DNA from: Phycisphaerales bacterium
GTDB lineage: Bacteria; Planctomycetota; Phycisphaerae; Phycisphaerales; UBA1924
Length of the DNA: 64,000 nt
Assembly (NCBI GenBank): GCA_947459215.1
Contig: CANHCQ010000014.1
Location: 1 to 64,000 of the forward strand
Direction: 5' to 3'
Part shown: positions 7,799 to 16,067 of the stretch, piece by piece
Position numbering within the stretch: the stretch's first letter is position 1
Layout of the letters: the number at the start of each line of letters is the position of its first letter
Notes under the pieces: model-generated
The model's input: the letters and a program-made list of their open reading frames with translations, nothing else
What the model was told of the DNA's origin: nothing
The model's database searches: none
Program-made: the position numbers and the translations under genes

Positions 7799-8467
7799 GT
7801 GCAGCGGACCCGCATCAATTTCATGATCCGATTCTCGCCGATCCGTGTGATCGGCCCCGACGAAGAGCAGTTCGGGGTGATCGAGACGCCCGATGCCTTG
7901 CGCAAGGCGCAGGAGATGGGGCTCGACCTGGTGGAGATCTCGCCCGACGCGAGGCCGCCGGTCTGTAAGATCATGGATTACGGGAAGTACAAGTACGAGC
8001 TGTCGCAGAAGGCTCGCAAGACCCGCGCGGCGTCGAAGGCGACGGAGATGAAGGAAGTGCGTCTGGGCCGCTCGGTCAAGATCGGCGAGCACGACATCCA
8101 GATCCGCATCGATCAGAGCCGCCGCTTCATGATGGCGGGGCACAAGGTGATGGTGACGCAGAAGTTCAAGGGCCGTGAGATCGCGCACCGCGATCTGGGC
8201 CTGCAGAACCTCCGCCAGGTCGCCGACGCCCTCGCCGACGTCTGCAAGATCGAACAGACACCGCGCTGGTTCGGCAAGCAGGCCAGCATCATCCTCGCCC
8301 CCGACCGCGCCAAGGTCGACGCCATCAAGCGCAAGATCGAGAAGGAAAAGGCGGAGAAACTCGCCCGCGGCGAGAAGGTCGAGGAAGACAAGTCGATCGA
8401 GGAACTCGAGGCGCAGGTCGAGGCCCAGAACGCCGAGGTCGGGCCGGACGAAGGCGACGAGGAATAG
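7799..8467 (+). CDS. infC: Translation initiation factor IF-3
   Basis: 222 residues from the GTG at 7799, which is preceded by the purine-rich GAAGGCGGG. IF-3 binds the 30S subunit and controls start-codon selection. The N-terminal domain is recognised by IRVIGPDEEQFGVIETPDAL, GLDLVEISPDARPPVCKIMDYGKYKY and the linker QKARKTR. The C-terminal domain is recognised by KEVRLGRSVKIGEHDIQIRI, then FKGREIAHRDLG. A strongly charged tail follows after about residue 172 (Lys/Glu, then Glu/Asp), making it about 40 residues longer than usual. infC genes often use rare start codons, so an upstream ATT is also possible. rpmI and rplT, the usual partners, do not follow; an exported deiminase does. Confidence 0.95.
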   Translation: MQRTRINFMIRFSPIRVIGPDEEQFGVIETPDALRKAQEMGLDLVEISPDARPPVCKIMDYGKYKYELSQKARKTRAASKATEMKEVRLGRSVKIGEHDIQIRIDQSRRFMMAGHKVMVTQKFKGREIAHRDLGLQNLRQVADALADVCKIEQTPRWFGKQASIILAPDRAKVDAIKRKIEKEKAEKLARGEKVEEDKSIEELEAQVEAQNAEVGPDEGDEE

Positions 8468-8583
8468 GTCGAAGAGACGGAGAGAGGGAGAGACGAAGAG
8501 ACGGAGTGGAAGGCCACGCGTTTCTCGGACGGTGTGGTGCGCGCACGGTCTGCTGGCCGCTTCTCTGCCTTTCCACATCTTTC

Positions 8584-8610
8584 CTCTCTGTGTCTCTGTG
8601 CCTCCGTGGT
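8584..8610 (-). repeat. Dispersed repeat, CACAGAGGCACAGAG type (inverse copy)
   Basis: The reverse complement reads ACCACGGAGGCACAGAGACACAGAGAG and matches the copy at 13231-13269. It sits in the short space between infC and the next gene. Confidence 0.75.
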
Positions 8611-8647
8611 AGAGTTTTCCCGGCGTTCGTCGCACGGAGGAGCTCGC

Positions 8648-10414
8648 ATGCGCACAGCGTGGATGGTCATTGTGTCGGTCGGTCTTGCGGCTGGTCTTTG
8701 CCAGGCTGACGAAGTCGCCACGGGCCCGCGGCTCGAGGGCGGCGTGCTCGTCTACCCCGAGGGTGCCGGCGTCTCGCGTGCCATGACCGATGCCGAGCGG
8801 GCGTACCTCGCGCTGCACCCGGAACTGCTCCAACCCAACCCGTTCACCAACCCGTTCACCGACCGCGTCGGCGGCTCGCGCCCGCCCGGCCCCATCGCGT
8901 GCCCCGGCGAATACGCGCCGATGCAGGCGATCCTGATGTCGTGGGACGGCTCGGCTCAGCAGAACAACATCCTCGCCACGATGGCGCGTCACATCACCAC
9001 CACGGGAGCCGCGGATGTGTACATGGTCGTGGACACCGCCAGCGAGCAGACCACGGTGACGACCGCGCTCTCCAACGCCGGCGCCAACATGAGCCGCGTG
9101 AAGTTCTTCGTGCGGACCACCGACGGCATCTGGATTCGCGACTACGGCCCGCGGTACATCTATGTCGGTTCCAACGCGCCCGGCCCTGGCGGGGGGCAGG
9201 GCATGGTCCGCGGCATCGTCCGCCACACCTACAACCGTCCCACCCGCGTCAACGACAACGCGTTCAGCGGCTGGTTCGGCCCGTCGGGCATGGGTTCACG
9301 CAGGCATCCGGTGTACGAACTCGGGCTCACCCACGGCGGGGGCAACTACCACCTTGATTCGGTCGGCCGTTCGTTCGCGACCGTGCTCATCCAGAACGAG
9401 AACCCGGGACTCAGCGCCGCGGACATCATCACGACGTGGTCCGACTTCCAGGGCGTGAACACCACGCTGATGCCCGCGTTTCCGGCGAGTGTTGATTCAA
9501 CCCAGCACATCGATATGTGGATGCAGATCATCGGCGACAACCGCGTGATCATCAGCGACTGGCCCAGCAACGTCGGCAGCACGCAGGACGTGATCTGCGA
9601 CAACGCGGCGACGCAGCTGCAGGGGCTTGGGTACACGGTCTATCGCGTCCCCGCCCGCTCGCTCAGCGGCGTGCACTACACCTATGCCAACATGGTCGTG
9701 TGCAACAACCTCGTGCTGTTGCCGTCGTACGCGAACGCGACGATGACGAGCGCCGGACACAACGCCCAGGCGCTCGCCGCGGTGCAGCAGGCGTTCGACT
9801 TTGACAACAACGGCACGAGCGACAAGACCATCGTGCAGGTGCCGAGCGATGCTCTCGCGACCGCCGCGGGCGTGATGCACTGCATCGTGATGCACGTCCC
9901 CGCCGCCCCGGGCGCACCTGGCGTCAACGGCCAGAAGCCCACGGCCCATATCGCCAGCCTTCGCACGCCGACGGTGCTGACGCCCGGGCAGACCATCCCG
10001 ATCGAGTGGCTCACCGACGATGACAAGAACATCGGCACGCTGGACATTCACTTCAGCGCCAACGACGGCGCACTCTTCCCGCTGGCGGTGGCGACCGGCA
10101 TCAGCGACAGCGGCACGCGGAACTGGACCGTGCCGAGCATTCCGACCGCAAAGGGCCGCCTGCGGATCACCGTCCGCGACCTCGACGGCAACAGCGGCAC
10201 CGACATCAACGACGCCGCGTTCACGATCGTGGGCACGCCCTGCCCGACGGATCTGAACCTCGACGGCCAGACCGACGACGGCGACTTTGTGATCTTTTCC
10301 GGGTCGTACGACGAATTCGCGTCGCCGATCGGCGACTTCAACAACGACGGGTTCACGGATGATGCAGACTTTGTGATCTTCGCGGGTGGGTATGAGGCGT
10401 TGGTGTGCCCGTGA
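8648..10414 (+). CDS. Exported agmatine deiminase / peptidyl-Arg deiminase-like enzyme with dockerin
   Basis: 588 residues. The ATG at 8648 has GGAGGAG upstream and a signal peptide (about 1-20). Residues about 85-420 are the guanidino-group modifying fold of agmatine deiminases: WIRDYGPR (162-169, Asp164), THGGGNYH (228-235), STQHIDMWM (284-292, His287) and MHCIVMHVP with the candidate nucleophile Cys412. The enzymes hydrolyse a guanidino group to a ureido group plus ammonia. A beta-sandwich-like segment (about 430-528) follows, then a dockerin-like module (532-588) ending VCP. Agmatine deiminases are normally cytoplasmic and about 370 residues. This one is exported, so a peptidyl-Arg or extracellular substrate is inferred. 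Confidence 0.88.
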   Translation: MRTAWMVIVSVGLAAGLCQADEVATGPRLEGGVLVYPEGAGVSRAMTDAERAYLALHPELLQPNPFTNPFTDRVGGSRPPGPIACPGEYAPMQAILMSWDGSAQQNNILATMARHITTTGAADVYMVVDTASEQTTVTTALSNAGANMSRVKFFVRTTDGIWIRDYGPRYIYVGSNAPGPGGGQGMVRGIVRHTYNRPTRVNDNAFSGWFGPSGMGSRRHPVYELGLTHGGGNYHLDSVGRSFATVLIQNENPGLSAADIITTWSDFQGVNTTLMPAFPASVDSTQHIDMWMQIIGDNRVIISDWPSNVGSTQDVICDNAATQLQGLGYTVYRVPARSLSGVHYTYANMVVCNNLVLLPSYANATMTSAGHNAQALAAVQQAFDFDNNGTSDKTIVQVPSDALATAAGVMHCIVMHVPAAPGAPGVNGQKPTAHIASLRTPTVLTPGQTIPIEWLTDDDKNIGTLDIHFSANDGALFPLAVATGISDSGTRNWTVPSIPTAKGRLRITVRDLDGNSGTDINDAAFTIVGTPCPTDLNLDGQTDDGDFVIFSGSYDEFASPIGDFNNDGFTDDADFVIFAGGYEALVCP

Positions 10415-10464
10415 GGCACTTCATCAGCGGCCTGCACACAAGGCAATCTTGATAGACTCGCCGC

Positions 10465-12006
10465 GTGGCACCGCAGCCCGCCGCTCCCGATCTCATCATC
10501 CCGATCCCCATTGACGGGAAGGGGATGGCGATGTCGCCGCCGGTGGAGTTCAGCCCCGACGAGAGCGTGATGTTTGTGTCGGTGGTCACGCAGCGTGCGG
10601 TGCCGTTCAAGTGGTGGAAGGAGCATCAGGCGGACATCGGCGCGGGTGTGCTGGTGCTGGTCGTGTTGCTCGCGGCGTGGTGGGTGCGGCGGGTGTGGCG
10701 ACGGCCGCGGGCGATGGGTCGGTGGTACTGCCGCCGGTGCAACTACGACGTGACTCGCGATGCAGCGGCCCGCGAGAGCGCTCCGGCCGCGACGGTCTCG
10801 CAATGCCCCGAATGTGGCAGCGGCATCGGCCCGGCGACATCGCTCGCAGGCACGACGCGGCTTCGCCGCCTGATCCCCGTGTCGCTTGCGGCGTTGGTGA
10901 TTGGAGCCGTCTGCCTGTGGCGCATCAACGCCGGCCTGACGACCGCGACGCTCGGAAAGGCCGCGTGGCCGCTGGACGCTGTGCGGCGTGTGATCCCCGG
11001 TTGGCCGCTGGCTCGCATCGAACTGGTCGATGAGTGGTCCACCCGCGTCCGTTGCTTCGACACGCGGACGTGGCGTGAGCTCGGCGTGATCGAGAAGGGC
11101 TGGTCGTCGCACCGATCAACACCCCGGGGCGATTGTCTTCTCTGGACCGAGCAGGATGCGGCGAACGGCTGGGGCAACGATCTGATCATCGCGCCGACCA
11201 ACGGCACGCCGCCCACGCGCGTGCGGCTCGGCACCAACAGCGACGGCTTCGCGAGCCTCGTGGGTTTCACCGGCGACGAGCGCGAAGCCTTGGTCGTCAT
11301 GAATGGCATGATCCCGCCGCCGACGTACGGGAGCGCCGCTCCGCCGGACGGAACGACCACGGTGCGGCTGCTGGGCATCGATCTCAATACGTTCGCCATT
11401 CGTGAGATCGGCCGTATCCGGGCCGCCGCGATCCAGAACGCTCCGAACCAGTTGTCGATTCCCATTGTCGGCGGTGCCGCGGAGGGCGGCGAGTCGGGCG
11501 CGTGGGCGATGCTGGTCATGACGGGGCCGGATGCACCGAAGCTTGTGTGGGGCCGACCCGGTAGCGCGAATGTGGAGCAGAAGCCGAACCTTACGACGCC
11601 GAAGAGACGGGTCCACGGGATAGAGTTTGCGCTGCGCCAGGGAGTGTTTGCGCTGGGGTTCAGCGACGACCTCCACTTCAGTGAGATCATCCGATCGACC
11701 GGTGACATCACCAGCCACGTCTCGTCAACGTCGCAGATGGCGTTCCGCCGCGGTGGCGATCCCGATCTCCTGCTTCGCGTGCCGCTCTCGCTCTGGACCG
11801 GTGACAACAACATCAAGCTCGATCTCGCGGCACCCGGGGCGATGATCATGCAACAGTCGCTGGCGCCAACGAATCGGTATCGGGCAGTGTTCTCTGTGAC
11901 TGGGACGGTCGCCGTGGTAACCGCCGCCGAGCTTCGCGTCTTCGACATGAAACGAATCGCCGACGGCGAACGAGTCGGTGAAACACCACCGTCGCGCACA
12001 AAGTGA
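10465..12006 (+). CDS. Membrane protein with zinc ribbon and propeller-like domain
   Basis: 513 residues, GTG start. A first membrane helix lies at about 57-73. It is followed by a zinc-ribbon CxxC pair (Cys89, Cys92 in YCRRCNYDV and Cys114, Cys117 in CPECGSG) and a second helix at about 137-153. The long remaining part has repeated beta-strand blocks (LLWTEQDAANGWGNDLIIAP; GFASLVGFTGDEREALVVMN) like a degenerate beta-propeller, presumably outside the cytoplasm. The YxCRxCxYDLxG...CPECG ribbon recurs in many planctomycete membrane proteins of unknown role. No catalytic residues are apparent. It lies 50 bp after the deiminase gene in the same direction, so it may be co-transcribed. Confidence 0.72.
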   Translation: MAPQPAAPDLIIPIPIDGKGMAMSPPVEFSPDESVMFVSVVTQRAVPFKWWKEHQADIGAGVLVLVVLLAAWWVRRVWRRPRAMGRWYCRRCNYDVTRDAAARESAPAATVSQCPECGSGIGPATSLAGTTRLRRLIPVSLAALVIGAVCLWRINAGLTTATLGKAAWPLDAVRRVIPGWPLARIELVDEWSTRVRCFDTRTWRELGVIEKGWSSHRSTPRGDCLLWTEQDAANGWGNDLIIAPTNGTPPTRVRLGTNSDGFASLVGFTGDEREALVVMNGMIPPPTYGSAAPPDGTTTVRLLGIDLNTFAIREIGRIRAAAIQNAPNQLSIPIVGGAAEGGESGAWAMLVMTGPDAPKLVWGRPGSANVEQKPNLTTPKRRVHGIEFALRQGVFALGFSDDLHFSEIIRSTGDITSHVSSTSQMAFRRGGDPDLLLRVPLSLWTGDNNIKLDLAAPGAMIMQQSLAPTNRYRAVFSVTGTVAVVTAAELRVFDMKRIADGERVGETPPSRTK

Positions 12007-12086
12007 CGCGGCGGCTCACTACGCTTTAAACGCGTTCCCGCATTGCTCGCTCGTTCATCGAACCTCACATCACAAGGATGCGCTCC

Positions 12087-13226
12087 ATGCCCACCGCCAC
12101 CCGCAAGCCCGCTCGCAAGCCCGCGTCCAAAGCTTCCCGCAAGCCAGCTCTTCCCGCTGGCCCGCTTGTCACCCGCGCCTACGGCGCGACCTCTGCGACC
12201 GCGCCGCTGGGCGATCTCACCATCGAACGCCGCGTGCCGGGGCCGAAGGATGTCTTGATCGACATCCTCTACTGCGGCGTGTGCCACTCTGATCTGCACA
12301 CTGCGCGCAACGAGTGGAAGGGCACGGTCTATCCGTGTGTGCCGGGGCATGAGATGGTCGGCACGGTGATCGCCGTCGGCGCGAAGGTGAAGAAGTTCAA
12401 GAAGGGGCAGACCGTCGGCGTCGGCTGCATGGTGGATTCGTGCCGCAAGTGTCATGGGTGTAAGAAGGGTGAGGAGCAGTACTGCGACGGGCCGTGCACG
12501 TTCTCATACAACAGCCCGGACCCCAAGCACCCGACGAAGCCGGGCACGATGACCTATGGCGGGTACTCGACGCAGATCACCTGCGATCAGGATTTCGTGT
12601 TGTCGATCCCGAAGGGGCTGGACCCCGCCGCCGCGGCGCCTTTGCTGTGCGCCGGGATCACGACGTACTCGCCGCTGCACCACTGGGGCGTGAAGAAGGG
12701 CCAGAAGGTCGGCATCGTCGGCCTTGGCGGGCTGGGGCACATGGGTGTCAAGATCGCCCGCGCGATGGGGGCGCATGTCGTGCTCTTCACCACCTCGCCC
12801 AACAAGGTGAAGGACGCCAAGCGGCTCGGCGCTCACGACGTGGTCATCTCCAAAGACCCCGCGGCGATGAACAAGCACGCCAACTCGTTCGATTTCATCC
12901 TCGACACGGTGTCGGCCAACCACGATCTCGACGCGTATCTCACGCTTCTGAAGCTCGACGGCGCGATGTGCCTGGTTGGTGCGCCGGAGCATCCGCACCC
13001 GTCGCCGACGGTCTTCAACCTGATCTTCAAACGCCGCACGTTGGCGGGGTCGCTGATCGGCGGCATCCGCGAGACGCAGGAGATGCTGAACTTCTGCGGC
13101 AAGCACAAGATCGTGAGCGACATCGAGATCATCCCGATGCAGAAGATCAACCAGGCGTACGAGCGCATGCTCAAGAACGATGTGAAGTACCGCTTCGTGA
13201 TCGACATGGCGTCGCTGAAGCGGTAA
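12087..13226 (+). CDS. Zinc-dependent alcohol dehydrogenase (CAD-like) with basic N-terminal tail
   Basis: 379 residues from the ATG at 12087, which has AAGGA about nine bases upstream (a second ATG at 12078 adds three residues). It is a medium-chain dehydrogenase of the cinnamyl-alcohol-dehydrogenase branch, reducing aldehydes with NAD(P)H. Catalytic zinc ligands are Cys66 (YCGVCHSD), His88-Glu89 (VPGHE) and Cys188. Structural zinc ligands are Cys119, Cys122, Cys125 and Cys133. The Rossmann motif GLGGLGHMG is at 212-220. The first 26 residues (RKPARKPASKASRKPALPAG) are a Lys/Arg/Ala/Pro tail like histone H1-type tails, absent from ordinary members of the family. The basis for that tail is unknown. 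Confidence 0.92.
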   Translation: MPTATRKPARKPASKASRKPALPAGPLVTRAYGATSATAPLGDLTIERRVPGPKDVLIDILYCGVCHSDLHTARNEWKGTVYPCVPGHEMVGTVIAVGAKVKKFKKGQTVGVGCMVDSCRKCHGCKKGEEQYCDGPCTFSYNSPDPKHPTKPGTMTYGGYSTQITCDQDFVLSIPKGLDPAAAAPLLCAGITTYSPLHHWGVKKGQKVGIVGLGGLGHMGVKIARAMGAHVVLFTTSPNKVKDAKRLGAHDVVISKDPAAMNKHANSFDFILDTVSANHDLDAYLTLLKLDGAMCLVGAPEHPHPSPTVFNLIFKRRTLAGSLIGGIRETQEMLNFCGKHKIVSDIEIIPMQKINQAYERMLKNDVKYRFVIDMASLKR

Positions 13227-13230
13227 GACA

Positions 13231-13269
13231 TTCACCACAGAGACACAGAGGCACAGAGGCACAGAGAGA
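13231..13269 (+). repeat. Dispersed repeat, CACAGAGGCACAGAG type
   Basis: TTCACCACAGAGACACAGAG followed by GCACAGAGGCACAGAGAG, immediately after the dehydrogenase stop. An inverse copy is at 8584-8610. Confidence 0.75.
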
Positions 13270-13290
13270 GGCGGTTGGGTTCGGAGGTGG

Positions 13291-13460
13291 CCGCACGCCT
13301 CCCCGCTCCGCGCAGCGGGGAGGGGTGGTTGAGCGCAGCGAGACCGGGGAGGGGCGCTGGGCGTCCGAGCGAGAAAGCGTGTAGGTACCCGCAATCCCCT
13401 CACCTGACTTGAGGCTTTGCCTCAAGTCGTCCTCTCCCCGCACGCGGGGAGAGGAGGCGC
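13291..13460 (+). repeat. Composite palindromic repeat block upstream of the helicase
   Basis: Contains CTCCCCGCTCCGCGCAGCGGGGAG, then GTTGAGCGCAGCGAGACCGG, then CTTGAGGCTTTGCCTCAAG, then CTCTCCCCGCACGCGGGGAGAG. Each is a small hairpin. The same order occurs in reverse complement at 54176-54332 with visible divergence. The block ends about 30 bp before the chosen helicase start. Confidence 0.75.
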
Positions 13461-13492
13461 GTCCGGGCGAGAAGTCTCGATACCATCGCCCC

Positions 13493-15913
13493 GTGCTCGA
13501 CGATGTCCGCCGCATCTTCGCCAAGGACGGCCCGATCGCTTCGGCGATTGGTGGCCATTTCGAGCCGCGGCAGCAGCAGATTGAGATGGCCCTCGCCGTC
13601 GCTCGCACGATGGAAGCGAAGTCGCACCTGCTCGCCGAGGCGGGGACGGGCGTCGGCAAGTCGTTCGCGTATCTCGTGCCCGCGATGCTTCGGTGCCTGC
13701 ACGGCGAGACCGTCGTCGTGGCGACCAACACCATCTCGCTGCAAGAGCAGTTGATTCATAAGGATGTGCCGCTGCTGCGGGAGATGGTGGAAGGGGCAGT
13801 GGGGCAGTTGGGCAGTGGGGGAGTGGGGCAGATCGAGGCCGAGGCGGTGCAGTGGGAAGGGGAGCTCGATGACGAGCGGGCGATCAGCACCAAGCCTTCG
13901 GTGCGGCCGGTGCTGGTGAAGGGTCGCGGCAATTACGTCAGCATTCGGCGGCTCAAGCTTGCCAGCGAGCGGCAGGACAAGATGATGGCCGACCCGGCGG
14001 CCCGTCGCTCGCTGCATGTCATCGAGGACTGGGCCCGTGAGACGCTGGATGGCACGCTCAGCACGCTGCCGTCGCTCGAGCGCATGGGCGTGTGGGACAA
14101 GGTGCAATCCGACAGCGGCAACTGCATGGGCCGCAAGTGCTCAAACTACGACCGCTGCTTCTATCAGACCGCCCGCGCGAAGATGGAGGGGGCGAACCTG
14201 CTCATCACCAACCACGCGCTGTTCTTCGCCGACCTGGCGATGCGGGTGCAGGACATCGGGTTTCTGCCGCGGTACGACCATGTGATCCTCGATGAGGCCC
14301 ACTGCGTGGAGGATGTGGCGAGCGAGCACTTCGGGCGCAACCTCGCCGAGGGGCGGGTGATGCACCTCTTGACGACGCTGTGTCATCCGCGGACGGGGAA
14401 GGGGTACTTGCCGCAGCTCGCGCTGATCGCCGGCGATCCGGCGGCAGTCGAACGGGCGATGCAATTGGCGATCATGGCCCAGAACGAGACGCGGGCGTTC
14501 TTCGAGGCGGTGCTGCGGGCGACCAAGAGTTCTGATAGCGGATCGGGTTTCGCGGGCGCGTTCGGGAATGGGGGTGGGGCCGGTGGGCGCTTGCGCGTGC
14601 CCGGCGCGGTGGACAACACGATCACGCCGATCTTCAAGGACCTTGCCCTGCGGCTCACGACCTTGCGCGACCTCGTGAAGAACGAGCCCGACAAGTTTGA
14701 GCTGAACGCGTATGCGCAGCGGGCCCAGATGATCGCCGAGGACGCGCACGTGCTGGTGGAGCAGTCGCTGTCCGGCTGTGCGTACTGGGTCGAGACCAGC
14801 GGCGACGACGGCGCGGGTTTCCAGAAAGTCACGCTCGCCTGCGCTCCCGTCGAAGTCGCCGCCCTGCTGAAGGAACATCTCTTCAACAAGGACCACAGCG
14901 TGGTGCTCACCAGCGCGACACTGGCGACCAAGACGGCCGCGCCCGCACGAACCGCACGGGCGAGCGTGGTGCCGCAGGCGCGTGCGAAGACCAGCAGCGA
15001 GAATGGTCCCGCCGATGGGCCTCGTTTCGTGCCCGATGGTCAGGAAGACCGGCCGGAGGCCGGTCCCACTGGTGCTCCGGACCGGCTGGAAGCCGGTCCT
15101 ACTGAGACGGGAGACCGGCTGGAAGCCGGTCCGACTGGTCGCGGCAAGGACTCCGACGCCTTCTCCCACGCTCGCGATCGCCTCGGTGCCGACGGCGCCG
15201 ACACGCTGCAGGTCGGCAGCCCGTTCGACTATGCGAACCAGGTCGAGATGATCGTGGATCTGAGTCCACCGAGCGAGCAGGCGTTTGATCCGTTCGACTC
15301 CGGCGACACCGAAGCGCCACTCGCGCGGCGTGACTGGCGGGCTGGCAAGGCCAAGAGCCCGGTCGATGATCCGCGTCACATCGCCGAGCGGGTGGTGCAT
15401 CACGTCCGCGAGACCGACGGCGGCGCGTTCGTGCTCTTCACCAGCCTTTCCACGCTTCGTCAGGTCGCGCGTCTGGTCCGCGAGCCGCTCTCTCGACTCG
15501 GGCATCCGGTGCTCGCACAGACCGTGGATGGCTCGCGCACCGCGATCCTCGAACAGTTCCGCCAGAACGATCGCAGCGTGCTGCTGGGTGCCGCGAGCTT
15601 CTGGCAGGGTGTTGACGTGCGCGGCCGCGGGCTGCGCAACGTCATCATCACCAAGCTCCCCTTCGATCCGCCCGACCGACCGCTCACGCAGGCCCGCCAC
15701 GAACTCATCGCCTCCCGCGGCGGGGACTCCTTCCGTCAGGACACCATGCCCCGCGCGATCATCCGTTTCAAGCAGGGGTTCGGGCGATTGATCCGAAGCG
15801 CCAGCGATAAGGGCCGCGTCGTCGTGCTCGATCCGCGGCTGATTCGTTCGGGTTATGGAAGGAAATTCCTGGATGCTCTGCCGCCCGGAGTGCGGCTGCA
15901 GACGCTGGAATAG
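13493..15913 (+). CDS. DinG/XPD-type superfamily 2 DNA helicase
   Basis: 806 residues from the GTG at 13493. The frame is open further upstream, but that part lies in repeat DNA. Motifs in order: Walker A AEAGTGVGKS (48-57); the iron-sulfur region GRGNYVSIRRL (145-) with CMGRKCSNYDRC (Cys211, 216, 222); LLITNHALFF; the Walker B box LDEAH (266-270); LTSATL; GSPFDY; ASFWQGVDVRG; and the final FKQGFGRLIRSASDKGRVVVLDPR. The family unwinds DNA 5'-3'. The usual first iron-sulfur cysteine is Ser150 here, leaving three of four ligands. Two low-complexity insertions are seen: a Gly/Gln-rich one at about 100-125 and a three-unit repeat (about 519-551) made by palindromic DNA. Confidence 0.93.
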   Translation: MLDDVRRIFAKDGPIASAIGGHFEPRQQQIEMALAVARTMEAKSHLLAEAGTGVGKSFAYLVPAMLRCLHGETVVVATNTISLQEQLIHKDVPLLREMVEGAVGQLGSGGVGQIEAEAVQWEGELDDERAISTKPSVRPVLVKGRGNYVSIRRLKLASERQDKMMADPAARRSLHVIEDWARETLDGTLSTLPSLERMGVWDKVQSDSGNCMGRKCSNYDRCFYQTARAKMEGANLLITNHALFFADLAMRVQDIGFLPRYDHVILDEAHCVEDVASEHFGRNLAEGRVMHLLTTLCHPRTGKGYLPQLALIAGDPAAVERAMQLAIMAQNETRAFFEAVLRATKSSDSGSGFAGAFGNGGGAGGRLRVPGAVDNTITPIFKDLALRLTTLRDLVKNEPDKFELNAYAQRAQMIAEDAHVLVEQSLSGCAYWVETSGDDGAGFQKVTLACAPVEVAALLKEHLFNKDHSVVLTSATLATKTAAPARTARASVVPQARAKTSSENGPADGPRFVPDGQEDRPEAGPTGAPDRLEAGPTETGDRLEAGPTGRGKDSDAFSHARDRLGADGADTLQVGSPFDYANQVEMIVDLSPPSEQAFDPFDSGDTEAPLARRDWRAGKAKSPVDDPRHIAERVVHHVRETDGGAFVLFTSLSTLRQVARLVREPLSRLGHPVLAQTVDGSRTAILEQFRQNDRSVLLGAASFWQGVDVRGRGLRNVIITKLPFDPPDRPLTQARHELIASRGGDSFRQDTMPRAIIRFKQGFGRLIRSASDKGRVVVLDPRLIRSGYGRKFLDALPPGVRLQTLE
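15047..15145 (+). repeat. Three 33-bp units carrying REP-like palindromes, in frame in the helicase
   Basis: Palindromes GACCGGCCGGAGGCCGGTC (15047-15065), GACCGGCTGGAAGCCGGTC (15080-15098) and the same sequence at 15113-15131 are spaced exactly 33 bp apart. Each is followed by a CYACTG-like sequence. The unit encodes 11 residues (DRLEAGPTETG type). The same palindrome occurs between genes at 34601, 36770, 36830 and 38207. Confidence 0.9.
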
Positions 15914-16067
15914 CCTGTTTCGGGGCTTCGGCCACATCGATTCGGCGGGTCGTCTCCATTTTTCTAGCCGCGATCGCGCTCGGCGTCGCACTGCGACACG
16001 AGGTGGGTTGATTGTTGTTCACAACGCGGCCAGGGCCAAAATCCCGACGGCCCACGGAGAAAGTGCC

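Noticed and set aside
13409..13492. An upstream start for the helicase
   Set aside because: The extra 28 codons lie in the dispersed repeat block and show no homology-like sequence. The GTG at 13493 starts the family-like N-terminus.
15047..15145. CRISPR array
   Set aside because: Equal 33-bp spacing and palindromic repeats are suggestive, but spacers are similar to each other, the frame is open through the array, and no cas gene is near.
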